A stretch of 64,000 nucleotides of DNA from Chondromyces crocatus (GTDB taxonomy: Bacteria > Myxococcota_A > Polyangia > Polyangiales > Polyangiaceae), in assembly GCF_001189295.1 (NCBI RefSeq), contig NZ_CP012159.1, positions 1,440,001-1,504,000 of the forward strand. Direction: 5' to 3'. The first letter of the stretch is position 1. Every line of letters begins with the position of its first letter. The notes under the pieces are model-generated. The model was not told the DNA's origin. It saw nothing but the letters and a program-made list of their open reading frames with translations, and did no database searches. Shown one piece after another: positions 1 to 7,996 of this stretch. A program made the position numbers and the translations under genes.

Positions 1-47
1 CAGAGCAACCGCGGGGCCATCTCAGCGTCGAATTTTTCGACAGCCAT
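1..47 (-). CDS. possible N-terminus of a gene running off the left edge
   Basis: On the minus strand an ATG at 47 opens a frame that stays free of stops to the window edge and begins MAVEKFDAEMAPRLL. A G-rich stretch lies directly before the ATG, too close to be an ideal ribosome site, so a start at the second ATG (position 20) is also possible. It would follow the 143-1453 gene on the same strand after 95 nt. Only 15 residues are visible, so no function can be given and the gene itself is uncertain. Confidence 0.3.
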   Translation of the reverse strand, partial: MAVEKFDAEMAPRLL

Positions 48-142
48 CTCCCCCGAGTGCGGCGCTTTCCGAAGGATCCCGCCGCCGAGGTGAGAAGGCC
101 GCGACGCACTTGCTGGGAAGTCGCCTCCCCAGCGCTGCGTCA

Positions 143-1453
143 TCACCGCTCCGAAGAAGGCGGAGACGCCCAGGCATGCGCCTCCCCGGACCCGTCACTG
201 CGCTCCTGCACCTCGGCCGACCACTCGTCGTCGAGCTCGGGAGGCCCTGGCCGGTCCGTATCGAGCCGCTCCGTGTCGGGCCCGTCCGTTTCGTGCTCCG
301 GAGGCGAAGGCGCGAGCGGCGTCCCCTCCCACGTGAAGTCCTTGTCCCGGCTCCCGTACACGTACCCCCGCGGCCGACCCTCCAGCTCCCCCGCGATCCG
401 CGTGAGCTGCTCGTCGAGGAAGCGCGGGTTCTTCACCTGCTCCCGCATCGGCCCGTTCAGGTAGCTCGCGACGATCGGGTCGTTCGGATAGTAGCGATTG
501 AACACGTTGTACCTGAACAGCGGCTTCAACCGGTGCAGCGTGCTCGGCCCGCTGGGCAGCGGCAGAAGCTCCACGTACTTCTTGCGCTTCGCTCGCTCCT
601 CCAGCCGATCCAGCACGAGCTGCAGACTGTTCTCCAGAAACTCGGGCGCACAGTGGTCGGCGAAGTCGTCGTACAAGAGACGCATCAGCGCCCGTGCCTC
701 ATCGATCGGGAGCTGCGCTTGCCGCTCTCGCCCCATCCGCCGCACCAGCAACATCAGCGGCAACGGCCGGTTCCCCGTCTCTTCAATCTGCTCCGGATCC
801 CGGAAGTCTGGCTGCCGATACGGGAAGTGACGCGGATTGATCGCGTCGAATCCACCGCGCCCGTAGAACAGCACCCGCTGCCACGACACCGGCTCCTCCG
901 GCGAGAAGTACTCCGACTCCGCCGTCAGATTGAGCCGCATCCCGAAGTACTTCCCCGGTGAGTTCGGCGCGGGCAGCGTGATCTTCCCCATCGTGTGCAG
1001 ATCGAGCAGGTACTGCATCGCGATCTCCACCGGCGAGATCCGCAGCCAGTACGACAGCACCGTCCCGCGCGCCTCGGGTCGCATGTAGATGTGCGCCAGG
1101 TACACCACGCACAGGTCCGGCGAGTACGCCGGGTTCACCAGGATCGTCCCGTCGCGCACCCCACGGATCTTCCCGTCGGCGCCGCGCGCGACCAGGAAGA
1201 AGTACCGCATGTAGGTTCCTGAAGGCTCGGGCTCGAAGGGATCGTCGCGCAGGAACTTCCGGAGCACATCCTTGCGCTCCATCTCGGCCGTCGGACCGAA
1301 CGTGTCCCACAGGAGCTGGTAACCCTCGTCGAACTCGGGCGCGTCGGGGTTGTCGACCGACCACAGCTCGTACTTGCGCGTCTCCCTCTCGATCATCTCC
1401 ACCACGTCCTGGTGGAACAGATCCTTCATGCACAGCCGGACGCGCTTTTTCAC
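143..1453 (-). CDS. hypothetical protein with GNAT-like N-terminal half
   Basis: A 436-residue soluble protein with no signal peptide. I chose the GTG at 1453 because a GGGAG ribosome site lies about 8 nt upstream; ATG 1429 (MKDLFHQDV) is the alternative. A longer upstream reading would overlap the divergent oxidase gene. Residues ~60-150 contain an alternating hydrophobic stretch ending in HIYMRPEARGTVLSYWLR, which resembles the acetyl-CoA-binding strand and helix of GNAT acetyltransferases (R/Q-x-x-G/A). The C-terminal ~50 residues are acidic, Pro-rich and likely disordered. The family is not recognised; acetyltransferase activity is an inference from one motif. It is divergent from the FAD oxidase at 1615 and may share a regulatory region with it. 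Confidence 0.7.
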   Translation of the reverse strand: MKKRVRLCMKDLFHQDVVEMIERETRKYELWSVDNPDAPEFDEGYQLLWDTFGPTAEMERKDVLRKFLRDDPFEPEPSGTYMRYFFLVARGADGKIRGVRDGTILVNPAYSPDLCVVYLAHIYMRPEARGTVLSYWLRISPVEIAMQYLLDLHTMGKITLPAPNSPGKYFGMRLNLTAESEYFSPEEPVSWQRVLFYGRGGFDAINPRHFPYRQPDFRDPEQIEETGNRPLPLMLLVRRMGRERQAQLPIDEARALMRLLYDDFADHCAPEFLENSLQLVLDRLEERAKRKKYVELLPLPSGPSTLHRLKPLFRYNVFNRYYPNDPIVASYLNGPMREQVKNPRFLDEQLTRIAGELEGRPRGYVYGSRDKDFTWEGTPLAPSPPEHETDGPDTERLDTDRPGPPELDDEWSAEVQERSDGSGEAHAWASPPSSER

Positions 1454-1600
1454 AGGTGCTCCCTGGGCTCCCGATGGTGATGGATCGCCAGAGCGAGCCA
1501 TCCATCGGGTGCCTACCAGGCCGCGGCATCGCCCCCGCAGCGACAGGTCTTCTCCTGGAAGTATGCCAAACTCGCAGAGAATTCGCGACAGGTCCTGTGC

Positions 1601-1606
1601 TAGCCT
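1601..1606 (+). promoter_or_regulatory. putative -10 hexamer for leaderless FAD oxidase mRNA
   Basis: TAGCCT, preceded by GTGC, lies 8 nt before the GTG chosen as start at 1615, and no Shine-Dalgarno is present between them. A -10 at this distance would place the transcript start at or next to the GTG. Five other genes in the window show the same arrangement. No convincing -35 is visible. Confidence 0.45.
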
Positions 1607-1614
1607 CACGCCTC

Positions 1615-2952
1615 GTGAGCCGCGCCATCCAGCAGATCCTGGAGATCGATCCGGCGCAGAGCGTGTGGACGGCCGACGGCCGACCTGATGAACCCTCACC
1701 ACCGCTGCGCGACGACATCAAAGCAGACGTCGCCATCATCGGCGGCGGCTTCACCGGCATCTCCACGGCCTACCACCTGAGCCGTCGCTTCCCTGACCTG
1801 CGCATCGTCGTTCTCGAAGCGCGACGGCTCGCCAACGGGGCCAGCGGCCGCAACGGCGGCATGATGCTCAACTGGATCAACGGCGTCGGCACCGACGATC
1901 CCGCGCTCACCCGCCTGGTCTACGACACCACCCGGAGCGGCATCGAGGACATCGTCGCCCTCATCCAGCAGCACGATCTCTCCGTCCGCCACAGCCGCGA
2001 CGGCTGCCTCGAGGTCTACACCGACGCCCGCCGCGCCGAAGCCGCGCACGCCCGGGTCGAGCGCCTCAACGCCATGGGCATCCCCGTCGCCTACCTCGAC
2101 CGCGCGACGCTCGCTTCACGCCTCGGCATGGAGACCGCTGCCGGCGCCGTCTACGACGCCTCGGAAGGCCACCTCCACGGCGTCGACTTCCTCCGCGCGC
2201 TCAAGCCCGTCCTCCTCTCCCGGGGCGTCGCCATCTACGAACAGACCCCGGTCTGCCTCGTCACCGAGGGCTCCACCATCACCCTCACCACCCCGCACGG
2301 CACCGTCCGCGCCGCTGCCATCGTCCTCGGCACCAATGCCTACACCCCGGCGCTCGGCTACTTCCGCACCGGCCTCTTCGCCATGCACTCCCACGTCCTC
2401 GCCACCGCGCCCCTCACCCCCGAGCAGCGCGCCGCGATCCCCTGGGGCAAGGTCACCGGCTTCACCGACGACATGGATCGCATCTCCTACGGATGCATCA
2501 ACCACGAAGGCGCCATCGTCTTCGGCGGTGGTGGCAACGACGCCTACGCCTACCGATACGGCGGCAGCCCCAACTTCACCGGCTCCACCGAGCGCGCCGC
2601 GCGCACCATGCAGCGCCTCCTCCACAAGTATTTCCCTGCCCTCGACGGCGTCCCCATCGCCCAGCGCTGGAGCGGCCCCCTCGGCATCACCATGAGCCGC
2701 GTCTGCAGCATCGGCGTCACCGGCGAGCACCGCAACGTGTACTACGGCGTCGGCTACAGCGGCCACGGCATCACCCTCGCGAACCTCGCCGGCCGCGTCA
2801 TCACGGATATTTACGCTGGTGAAGGCGAACGCTGGGAAGGCCTGCCCTTCTACAACAAGCGCCTCACCGGCGTTCCCCCCGAACCTTTCCGCTGGGTCGG
2901 CTACCAGGCGTACACCCGCCTCACCGGCCGATCGCCCCGCCGCACCGACTGA
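1615..2952 (+). CDS. FAD-dependent oxidoreductase, DAO family
   Basis: A 445-residue flavoenzyme of the D-amino-acid-oxidase-like (DAO) family, which oxidises amines or amino acids using FAD. The dinucleotide-binding motif IIGGGFTGISTAYHL starts near residue 41, followed by an acidic strand end (VVLEAR) and the GASGRNGG flavin loop typical of gamma-glutamylputrescine oxidase and related enzymes. A second nucleotide-contact region near the C-terminus reads YYGVGYSGHGITLANLAG. Length fits the family (about 420-450). The GTG at 1615 was preferred to the upstream ATG at 1456 because homologous sequence begins near residue 35 and a -10-like TAGCCT lies 8 nt upstream. Substrate cannot be read from sequence; the polyamine importer at 22.5 kb makes a polyamine derivative a possibility but the genes are not linked. 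Confidence 0.85.
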   Translation: MSRAIQQILEIDPAQSVWTADGRPDEPSPPLRDDIKADVAIIGGGFTGISTAYHLSRRFPDLRIVVLEARRLANGASGRNGGMMLNWINGVGTDDPALTRLVYDTTRSGIEDIVALIQQHDLSVRHSRDGCLEVYTDARRAEAAHARVERLNAMGIPVAYLDRATLASRLGMETAAGAVYDASEGHLHGVDFLRALKPVLLSRGVAIYEQTPVCLVTEGSTITLTTPHGTVRAAAIVLGTNAYTPALGYFRTGLFAMHSHVLATAPLTPEQRAAIPWGKVTGFTDDMDRISYGCINHEGAIVFGGGGNDAYAYRYGGSPNFTGSTERAARTMQRLLHKYFPALDGVPIAQRWSGPLGITMSRVCSIGVTGEHRNVYYGVGYSGHGITLANLAGRVITDIYAGEGERWEGLPFYNKRLTGVPPEPFRWVGYQAYTRLTGRSPRRTD

Positions 2953-3046
2953 CGCACACCCGCGTCCCGCCTCTCGCTCCTTCAGCACCGACGCAACGGC
3001 CCCTGGCCTCGCCCCCGCTCCGACGATCACCCCCGCAGCTCCAGCG

Positions 3047-3074
3047 GTGACGACGCCGGTTCCGATCGTAAGAT
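3047..3074 (+). promoter_or_regulatory. putative sigma-70-type promoter of kinase gene
   Basis: GTGACG (3047-3052), 16 nt, TAAGAT (3069-3074) upstream of the kinase ATG at 3085. Match to TTGACA/TATAAT is partial (4 of 6 in each box). A GAGGAG ribosome site sits just downstream of the -10, so a transcript starting near 3081 would lose part of it; the arrangement is therefore uncertain. Confidence 0.35.
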
Positions 3075-3084
3075 CGAGGAGCGA

Positions 3085-4161
3085 ATGTTCTGCGCGCGCT
3101 GTCACCGGGAGTATGACGCGGCCCGCTTCTGCCCCTACGACGGCGCAGAGCTCCACGACGCCCCCCAGACCACCCTCTTCGCCTCGCGCCCCACCCGCCG
3201 ACGCGGCGAGATCCTCGGCGACCGCTACATCATCTGCGGCTACCTCGGCCGCGGCGCCATGGCCAAGGTCTACCTCGCCGAGGACCGCCAGAACCTCCGC
3301 CCCGTCGCCATCAAGATCCTCGAACCCGCTCACGCCGGCGCCCAGCGCACCCGCGAACGCTTCCTTCGCGAAGCCCAGGCCGCCGCCATGATCGGCCACC
3401 CCAACATCGTCCGCGTCTTCGACGTCGGCCAGCGCAGCGACGGCAGCCCCTACCTCGTCATGGAGTACCTCTTCGGCGAGTCCCTCGGCGACTGGCTCCG
3501 CCGCGAGCGCGTCATGGACGCCGAACTCGCCGTCCCCGTCCTCCGCCACGCCGCCAACGCCCTCGGCGCCGCGCACCGCGTCGGCATCATTCACCGCGAC
3601 GTCAAGCCCGACAACCTCTTCCTCGTCGGGCAACCTGGCGACCCCTACGCCGTCAAAGTCCTCGACTTCGGCCTCGCCAAGAACACCGCCCAGGCGGGCC
3701 TCACCGTCACCGGCTTCGCCGTCGGCACCGTCGAGTACATGTCCCCCGAGCAGGTCGTCAGCGACCTCCACGACCAGCGCACCGACATCTACGCGCTCGG
3801 CATCGTCATGTACCGGACCTTCACCGGCAGCCTCCCCTTCGCCCGCATCGAGGACGACACCGACATCCTCGCCCAGCACCTCCTCGTCGCGCCCCCGCCC
3901 CCCTCGCAGGTGAAGCCCGAGCTCGACCCCCGCATCGAGTCCGTCATCCTCAAGGCCGCGCGCAAGCACCCCGACAACCGCTACCCCACCATGGACGCCC
4001 TCGTCGAAGACCTCGACCGCCTCGCCAGCGATCGCCCCCTCCTCGCCGACGCCCCCCTCCAGCTCACCGACACGTACGAACCCCGGGGCGTCTTCGCCCG
4101 CCGCGCGACGACCTATTTCTACAAGCGCCTGGGGATGCTACCCCGTTCCCTCCAGGGCTGA
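3085..4161 (+). CDS. Hanks-type Ser/Thr protein kinase with N-terminal zinc-ribbon-like motif
   Basis: A 358-residue cytosolic kinase that should transfer phosphate from ATP to Ser/Thr. The N-terminus has CxxC (C3, C6) and C16-PYDG, a zinc-ribbon shape lacking the usual fourth cysteine. The kinase domain spans ~45-310: glycine loop LGRGAMAKVYLA, VAIK lysine K77, catalytic loop HRDVKPDN (D172, N177), DFG 194-196 and SPEQ in place of APE. All catalytic residues are present, so it should be active. No membrane segment or sensor domain follows, which is short for myxobacterial kinases. GAGGAG before the ATG supports the start. It ends 18 nt before thrC and may be cotranscribed with it; targets are unknown. 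Confidence 0.92.
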   Translation: MFCARCHREYDAARFCPYDGAELHDAPQTTLFASRPTRRRGEILGDRYIICGYLGRGAMAKVYLAEDRQNLRPVAIKILEPAHAGAQRTRERFLREAQAAAMIGHPNIVRVFDVGQRSDGSPYLVMEYLFGESLGDWLRRERVMDAELAVPVLRHAANALGAAHRVGIIHRDVKPDNLFLVGQPGDPYAVKVLDFGLAKNTAQAGLTVTGFAVGTVEYMSPEQVVSDLHDQRTDIYALGIVMYRTFTGSLPFARIEDDTDILAQHLLVAPPPPSQVKPELDPRIESVILKAARKHPDNRYPTMDALVEDLDRLASDRPLLADAPLQLTDTYEPRGVFARRATTYFYKRLGMLPRSLQG

Positions 4162-4179
4162 CCCGCCCGACCCTTCGCC

Positions 4180-5514
4180 ATGCCCTACAACGCCGCGTTT
4201 CGCTGCTTCGCCGGCTGCCCGGGCCGCTACCCCCTCACGCAGCCCCTCTACCGCTGCCCGACCTGCAACGGCCTCCTCGACGTCGTCCACGACCTCGACG
4301 CCCTCCGCACCCGCAGCGCCGACACCTGGAAGCGCCTCTTCGAAGAGCGCTTCCGCCGCGGCCCCTGGCCCCTCGGCTCCGGCGTCTGGGGCAAGCGCGA
4401 GTGGGTCGCCCCGGGCCTCCCCGACGACGCCATCGTCTCCACCGACGAAGGCGGCACCAGCCTCCTCCGCGCCGACCGCCACGGCCGTGCCCTCGGCCTC
4501 GACGAGCTGTGGATCAAGCAGTGCGGCACGAGCCACACCGGGTCCTTCAAGGACCTCGGCATGACCGTCCTCGTCTCCGTCGTCAACCAGGCCATCCGCC
4601 AGGGTCTCCGTGTCCGCGCCGTCGCTTGCGCCTCCACGGGCGACACCTCCGCGGCCCTTGCCGCCTACGGCGCCGCCGCCGGCCTCCCCGTCGCCGTCTT
4701 GCTCCCGCGTGGCAAGGTCTCCACCGCCCAGCTCGTCCAGCCCATCGCCGCGGGCGCCCTGGTCCTCGCCCTCGACACCGACTTCGACGGCTGCATGACC
4801 ATCGTCCAGCGCCTCGCCGAAGACGGCGTCGTCTACCTCGCCAACTCCATGAACCCCCTGCGCATCGAGGGCCAGAAGACCGTCGCCATCGAGATCGCCC
4901 AGCAGCTCGGCTGGAGCGTCCCCGACTGGGTCGTCCTCCCGAGCGGCAACCTCGGCAACGCCTACGCCCTCTACGCCGGCTTCCGCATGCTCAAGGACCT
5001 CGGCCTCACCGCTCGCATGCCCCGCCTCGCCGTCGCCCAGGCCGAGCGCGCCGACCCCCTCTACCGCGCCTGGACCGCGGGCCAGCGCGACGTCGCCCCC
5101 GTCGTCGCCGGCGAGACCGTCGCCACCGCCATCCGCATCGGCAACCCCGTCAGCGCCCCGCGTGCCATCAAGGCCCTCGACGAGATGGACGGTGTCGTCG
5201 AAGCCGCCACCGAGGCCGAGATCTGCGACGCTGCCGCCCGCGCCGACCGCACCGGCCTCTACACCTGCCCGCACACCGCCGTCGCCCTTGCCGCCCTCGA
5301 AAAGCTCGAACGCCGCGGCATCGTCCGACGCGGCGACCGCGTCGTCGTCGTCTCCACCGCCAGCGCCCTCAAGTTCACCGAGTTCAAGGTGAAGTACCAC
5401 GAGCGCGCCTTGCCGGACGTCGAGAGCACCTGGGCCAACCCCCCGGTCCACGTCGCTCCCGACTACCACCGCGTCCTCGACACCCTCGAGCGCCACGCCG
5501 CCGCCATGACCTGA
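4180..5514 (+). CDS. thrC: threonine synthase
   Basis: A 444-residue PLP enzyme that converts O-phosphohomoserine to threonine and phosphate, the last step of threonine synthesis. The N-terminus carries a CxxxC...CPTC zinc-ribbon-like set (C9, C13, C26, C29), common in the long bacterial/archaeal form of the enzyme. The PLP lysine is K124 in TGSFKDLGM, followed by the ACASTGDTSAALAAY phosphate-binding loop and, further on, LPSGNLGN. Near the C-terminus VVVSTASALKFTEFKVKY matches the region that closes the active site. Length is usual. It follows the kinase after 18 nt without a strong ribosome site. Other threonine-pathway genes are not in the window. Confidence 0.93.
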   Translation: MPYNAAFRCFAGCPGRYPLTQPLYRCPTCNGLLDVVHDLDALRTRSADTWKRLFEERFRRGPWPLGSGVWGKREWVAPGLPDDAIVSTDEGGTSLLRADRHGRALGLDELWIKQCGTSHTGSFKDLGMTVLVSVVNQAIRQGLRVRAVACASTGDTSAALAAYGAAAGLPVAVLLPRGKVSTAQLVQPIAAGALVLALDTDFDGCMTIVQRLAEDGVVYLANSMNPLRIEGQKTVAIEIAQQLGWSVPDWVVLPSGNLGNAYALYAGFRMLKDLGLTARMPRLAVAQAERADPLYRAWTAGQRDVAPVVAGETVATAIRIGNPVSAPRAIKALDEMDGVVEAATEAEICDAAARADRTGLYTCPHTAVALAALEKLERRGIVRRGDRVVVVSTASALKFTEFKVKYHERALPDVESTWANPPVHVAPDYHRVLDTLERHAAAMT

Positions 5515-5522
5515 GTCCCCGC

Positions 5523-5542
5523 GGCCTCCATGACCCGAGGCC
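5523..5542 (+). terminator. possible terminator hairpin after thrC
   Basis: A perfect 6-bp inverted repeat, GGCCTC / GAGGCC, with an 8-nt loop starts 9 nt after the thrC stop. There is no U tract, so intrinsic termination is doubtful; it may only be a chance hairpin in GC-rich DNA. Confidence 0.25.
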
Positions 5543-5677
5543 CTGCGGCCTTCACGAACCCCTCACCGTTCCCTGTGATCTCGACCGATTCATGACCGCC
5601 CCGCCGCGCCTCTCGAGAAGCGCTGCCCGGGCACGACCAACAGCGCGCGGGGGGAACCCACGACCTCTGAGGATCCC

Positions 5678-6106
5678 ATGAAAATCGCCACCATCATCGC
5701 CCGCGTCTTGCTCGGGCTCATGTTCCTGGTCTTCGGCCTCAACTTCTTCTTCAACTTCCTCCCCATGCCGCCGCCCCCCGAGGTCGAGACCCCGGCCACC
5801 CAGTTCGGCGCGGCCCTCTACGGCAGCGGGTACATGCACGCCGTGAAGGTCTTCGAGATCCTCGGCGGCATCGCCCTCCTCTCGGGCTTCTTCGTCCCCC
5901 TCGGCCTCGTCTTCCTCGGTCCGATCATCGTCAACATCGCCTTCTTCCACATCTTCCTCGACAAGAGCGGCTTCGAGATGACCTTCGCCATCGTCGCCCT
6001 CGAGCTGTTCCTGCTCTACGCCTACCGCACGAGCTTCGCCCCGCTCTTCCAGGCCAAGCCCCCGAGCGATCCGCAGGCTGCGTCGAAGCCGACCCCCGCC
6101 GCGTGA
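5678..6106 (+). CDS. DoxX family membrane protein
   Basis: A 142-residue integral membrane protein with four predicted hydrophobic segments (about 5-27, 50-66, 70-95 and 98-118). The spacing and the opening motif ARVLLGLMFLVFGLNFFF fit the DoxX/SURF4-like family. Members have been linked to redox balance, but their reaction is not settled. The last 20 residues are Pro/Ala-rich and hydrophilic. A GAGGA site 7 nt before the ATG supports the start. It lies 163 nt after thrC on the same strand, beyond a possible hairpin, and is probably its own unit. Nothing in the sequence assigns a substrate. Confidence 0.82.
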   Translation: MKIATIIARVLLGLMFLVFGLNFFFNFLPMPPPPEVETPATQFGAALYGSGYMHAVKVFEILGGIALLSGFFVPLGLVFLGPIIVNIAFFHIFLDKSGFEMTFAIVALELFLLYAYRTSFAPLFQAKPPSDPQAASKPTPAA

Positions 6107-6413
6107 ACCGCGCCTTCTGAGCGCATCGGGGAGCGCCCGGCTTCCCGCCTCTGTCTCGCACGCACCCCCCTCCCGCGCGCTCCTGTCTCGCACGCACCTC
6201 CTGGCGCGCGCTCCTGGCGCGCGCTCCTGTCTCGCACGCACTTCCCGCACGTTGCCGACACCGATCGTACGGCGCGCCCATTGACGTTGCTTTCCGCGAG
6301 GTCATGAAGAGATCAGGAACCCGTCGGACGCTTCGACATCGACCCGCCACCGCGTGGTGATCGTTCGTCCTTCTCACGCTGCGCGTCCGTCCTGTCACGA
6401 ACGGAGGGCCACC
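6107..6413. other. intergenic region with short repeats upstream of toxin-like cassette
   Basis: No gene is seen in this 307-nt stretch. The first half holds short dispersed repeats (6151-6241). The second half, from about 6281, is less GC-rich than its surroundings and includes TTGACG at 6281-6286, a good -35 match, but no convincing -10 at the right distance. It is the likely promoter region of the 6414-7837 gene pair. Confidence 0.5.
6151..6241. repeat. CTGTCTCGCACGCAC repeat, three copies
   Basis: The 15-nt word CTGTCTCGCACGCAC occurs at 6151, 6183 and 6227. The last two copies are separated by a tandem duplication of a CTCCTGGCGCGCG-like unit (about 13-14 nt). Noncoding, of unknown role; probably slippage-derived. 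Confidence 0.7.
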
Positions 6414-6800
6414 ATGAGGATCCTGCCTGCCCAGTTAGCGCTGCTGAAGGCGAGCTTGAACGCGCGTTTTGCGCAGCACCTCGCCGAGATTCTGCGCGCC
6501 GAGCACCCCACCAAGGTGGCCGACATCTCGCCCGCCACCTTGCAGCGCGAGCTCCTCTCGCTCATCGAGCGCGCCCATGGCTACGGCCTCACGCTCGACG
6601 AGGATCTCATCGCCTTCGCCGAGCTCTCCTTCGTCGTCGGCCGCGGCTTCGACCGCCACCCGTTCATTCACGGCGTGCTGACGGACGAGACCGTGCATCC
6701 CGACGAGCGCATGGAGCGTCTCTTCGAGATGGCCGAGCCCGAGGACTGGAGAGAGGCGAGCGAGATCTACACCCTTCCTCGCTCGGAGCGGGCCGCGTGA
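6414..6800 (+). CDS. small T6SS/polymorphic-toxin-associated protein (adaptor or immunity candidate)
   Basis: A 128-residue soluble protein opening MRILPAQLALLKASLNARF, mostly alpha-helical, with a central LIAFAELSFVVGRGFDRHPF and a C-terminal DERMERLFEMAEPEDWREA. From memory, proteins with this helix plan (a polar N-terminal helix, a 'GxxFDxxP' turn, a D/E-rich end) are often found beside T6SS spike or PAAR/Rhs-type effector genes in proteobacteria; I cannot name a family. The ATG at 6414 has a GGAGGG ribosome site at ideal distance; the longer frame from 6354 has none. Its stop overlaps the GTG of the deaminase-like gene by four bases (GTGA), so translation is coupled. It may load the toxin or neutralise it; the sequence does not decide. 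Confidence 0.75.
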   Translation: MRILPAQLALLKASLNARFAQHLAEILRAEHPTKVADISPATLQRELLSLIERAHGYGLTLDEDLIAFAELSFVVGRGFDRHPFIHGVLTDETVHPDERMERLFEMAEPEDWREASEIYTLPRSERAA

Positions 6801-7837
6801 CCGGGCCGGACAGTGCCTCCGCCGACGAAGACTTCCTCCTCGCCCTCGCCGGGCTTCAGCACCTGGAGATTGTCTCGGAGAGCAGCACGGTGCCCGATGT
6901 CGCCGTGGCAGCGCAGGACGTCGGGAGGTCGCGCGTGGGGAAGCGGAGGCGGTCTTCGGCGGAGGAAGATCCTCGTGAGCAGGACTCACGATCCACCAAG
7001 CGCAGCACCCTCATCGCCGCCCCCTGCGAGGCGCCAGCGAGGAAGCCCATGCCGCACGCAAATCCTGCGTTTTTCGTCGCCTCGTTCGACTCGGACGCTT
7101 CCGACTCGGAGAGCGAGCTGGAAGACGAGACGAGAACCTTCGTCGAGCCCGTGAAGCGGAAAAGCGAAGAGGCAACGACGAACACCGAGCGGACGGTGTT
7201 CAACCACCGGAGGATCTTCAACTCGACGAAGGCCGATGGGCGGACCGTGAAAGACGGCGAGAAGGTCACGATGCGCGACGAAGACGGAAAGCGCAAAGTC
7301 CCGCCCGTGAACAACCGCATCAAGGGTCAGGCCGAATGGGACAACCTCGACCTGGAGGCGGACGCGAAGGCGATTCACGACGTGATCCCCAGGACGGTCA
7401 TGAGGAAGGGTCAGGTGCGCGCCAATCAAACACATGGCGCGACCACCATCCTCTGCACCGTGATGGAAACCGAGACCGCATATCGAAAGCTGGTGTTCTG
7501 GAACAGGGATGGGCGCATGCCGCCGGCCATGCGGAAAGTGGCGCATGCGCGGGGCTACCACGCCATTCAGGCGCCCGCGGCCCATGCCGAGGGCGAGATG
7601 GTGGAGTACGTGCACAACTACAAGTTCCGAACGCTGGTCATCATGGGCTGCGACAAGCCGCATTGCGCAGAGTGCAGGGTGCTCGTGACGGGGTATCTCG
7701 AGCGCCCCTATCTCAGCCATTCGGAGAGTTCGACGAAGGTCTTCAGGACGTACAACATGAACACGCCTTTGAAGGAAGCCACGGGACGCTCGGTGCGACC
7801 GCGTGATGAGCCAGGCTTCGATCCCAACCAACGGTGA
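6797..7837 (+). CDS. putative nucleic-acid/nucleotide deaminase toxin
   Basis: A 346-residue protein. The C-terminal ~110 residues carry a zinc deaminase signature: HAE at 263-265 (zinc His and proton-shuttle Glu) and PHCAEC at 288-293 (zinc C290 and C293), separated by ~25 residues that include a predicted strand (FRTLVIMG). This is the (H/C)xE...PCxxC layout of the cytidine-deaminase fold, used by many bacterial polymorphic-toxin deaminases. Residues ~45-170 are low complexity and charged, with basic clusters GKRRR (49-53) and PVKRK (118-122) flanking an acidic Asp/Ser/Glu stretch (98-112). No signal peptide, PAAR or VgrG domain is present. Codon choice in 6.9-7.8 kb is looser than in neighbours (more AAG/AAA, GAA, AGC), hinting at transfer. 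Start is the GTG overlapping the previous stop. Substrate (DNA, RNA or nucleotide) is unknown, and no immunity gene is obvious downstream. Confidence 0.72.
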   Translation: MTGPDSASADEDFLLALAGLQHLEIVSESSTVPDVAVAAQDVGRSRVGKRRRSSAEEDPREQDSRSTKRSTLIAAPCEAPARKPMPHANPAFFVASFDSDASDSESELEDETRTFVEPVKRKSEEATTNTERTVFNHRRIFNSTKADGRTVKDGEKVTMRDEDGKRKVPPVNNRIKGQAEWDNLDLEADAKAIHDVIPRTVMRKGQVRANQTHGATTILCTVMETETAYRKLVFWNRDGRMPPAMRKVAHARGYHAIQAPAAHAEGEMVEYVHNYKFRTLVIMGCDKPHCAECRVLVTGYLERPYLSHSESSTKVFRTYNMNTPLKEATGRSVRPRDEPGFDPNQR

Positions 7838-7996
7838 GTGGCACTGCCCAGCGGGCCGGTGCGCGGGAGGTGATGAGCGAGCTCTTCGACGTGTGCGTGG
7901 TCGACAGCCCAGCGCCAAAGGTGAAGGCGCCGGTTGCGCGCTGGCGGCCCGTGCTTCATGACCATCCCGCGGGGGGGCTTCGCCGGAGGCCGCAGC

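Noticed and set aside
783-1766. 327-codon minus-strand ORF overlapping the first hypothetical gene
   Set aside because: Out-of-frame reading with Arg/Ala/Gly composition; the 143-1453 frame has a ribosome site and protein-like sequence.
2116-3969. 617-codon minus-strand ORF
   Set aside because: Shadow of the FAD oxidase and Ser/Thr kinase; the product is an Ala/Gly/Asp/Val low-complexity chain spanning two genes with intact catalytic motifs.
4138-5496. 452-codon minus-strand ORF
   Set aside because: Antisense of threonine synthase, with the same Gly/Asp/Val composition bias.
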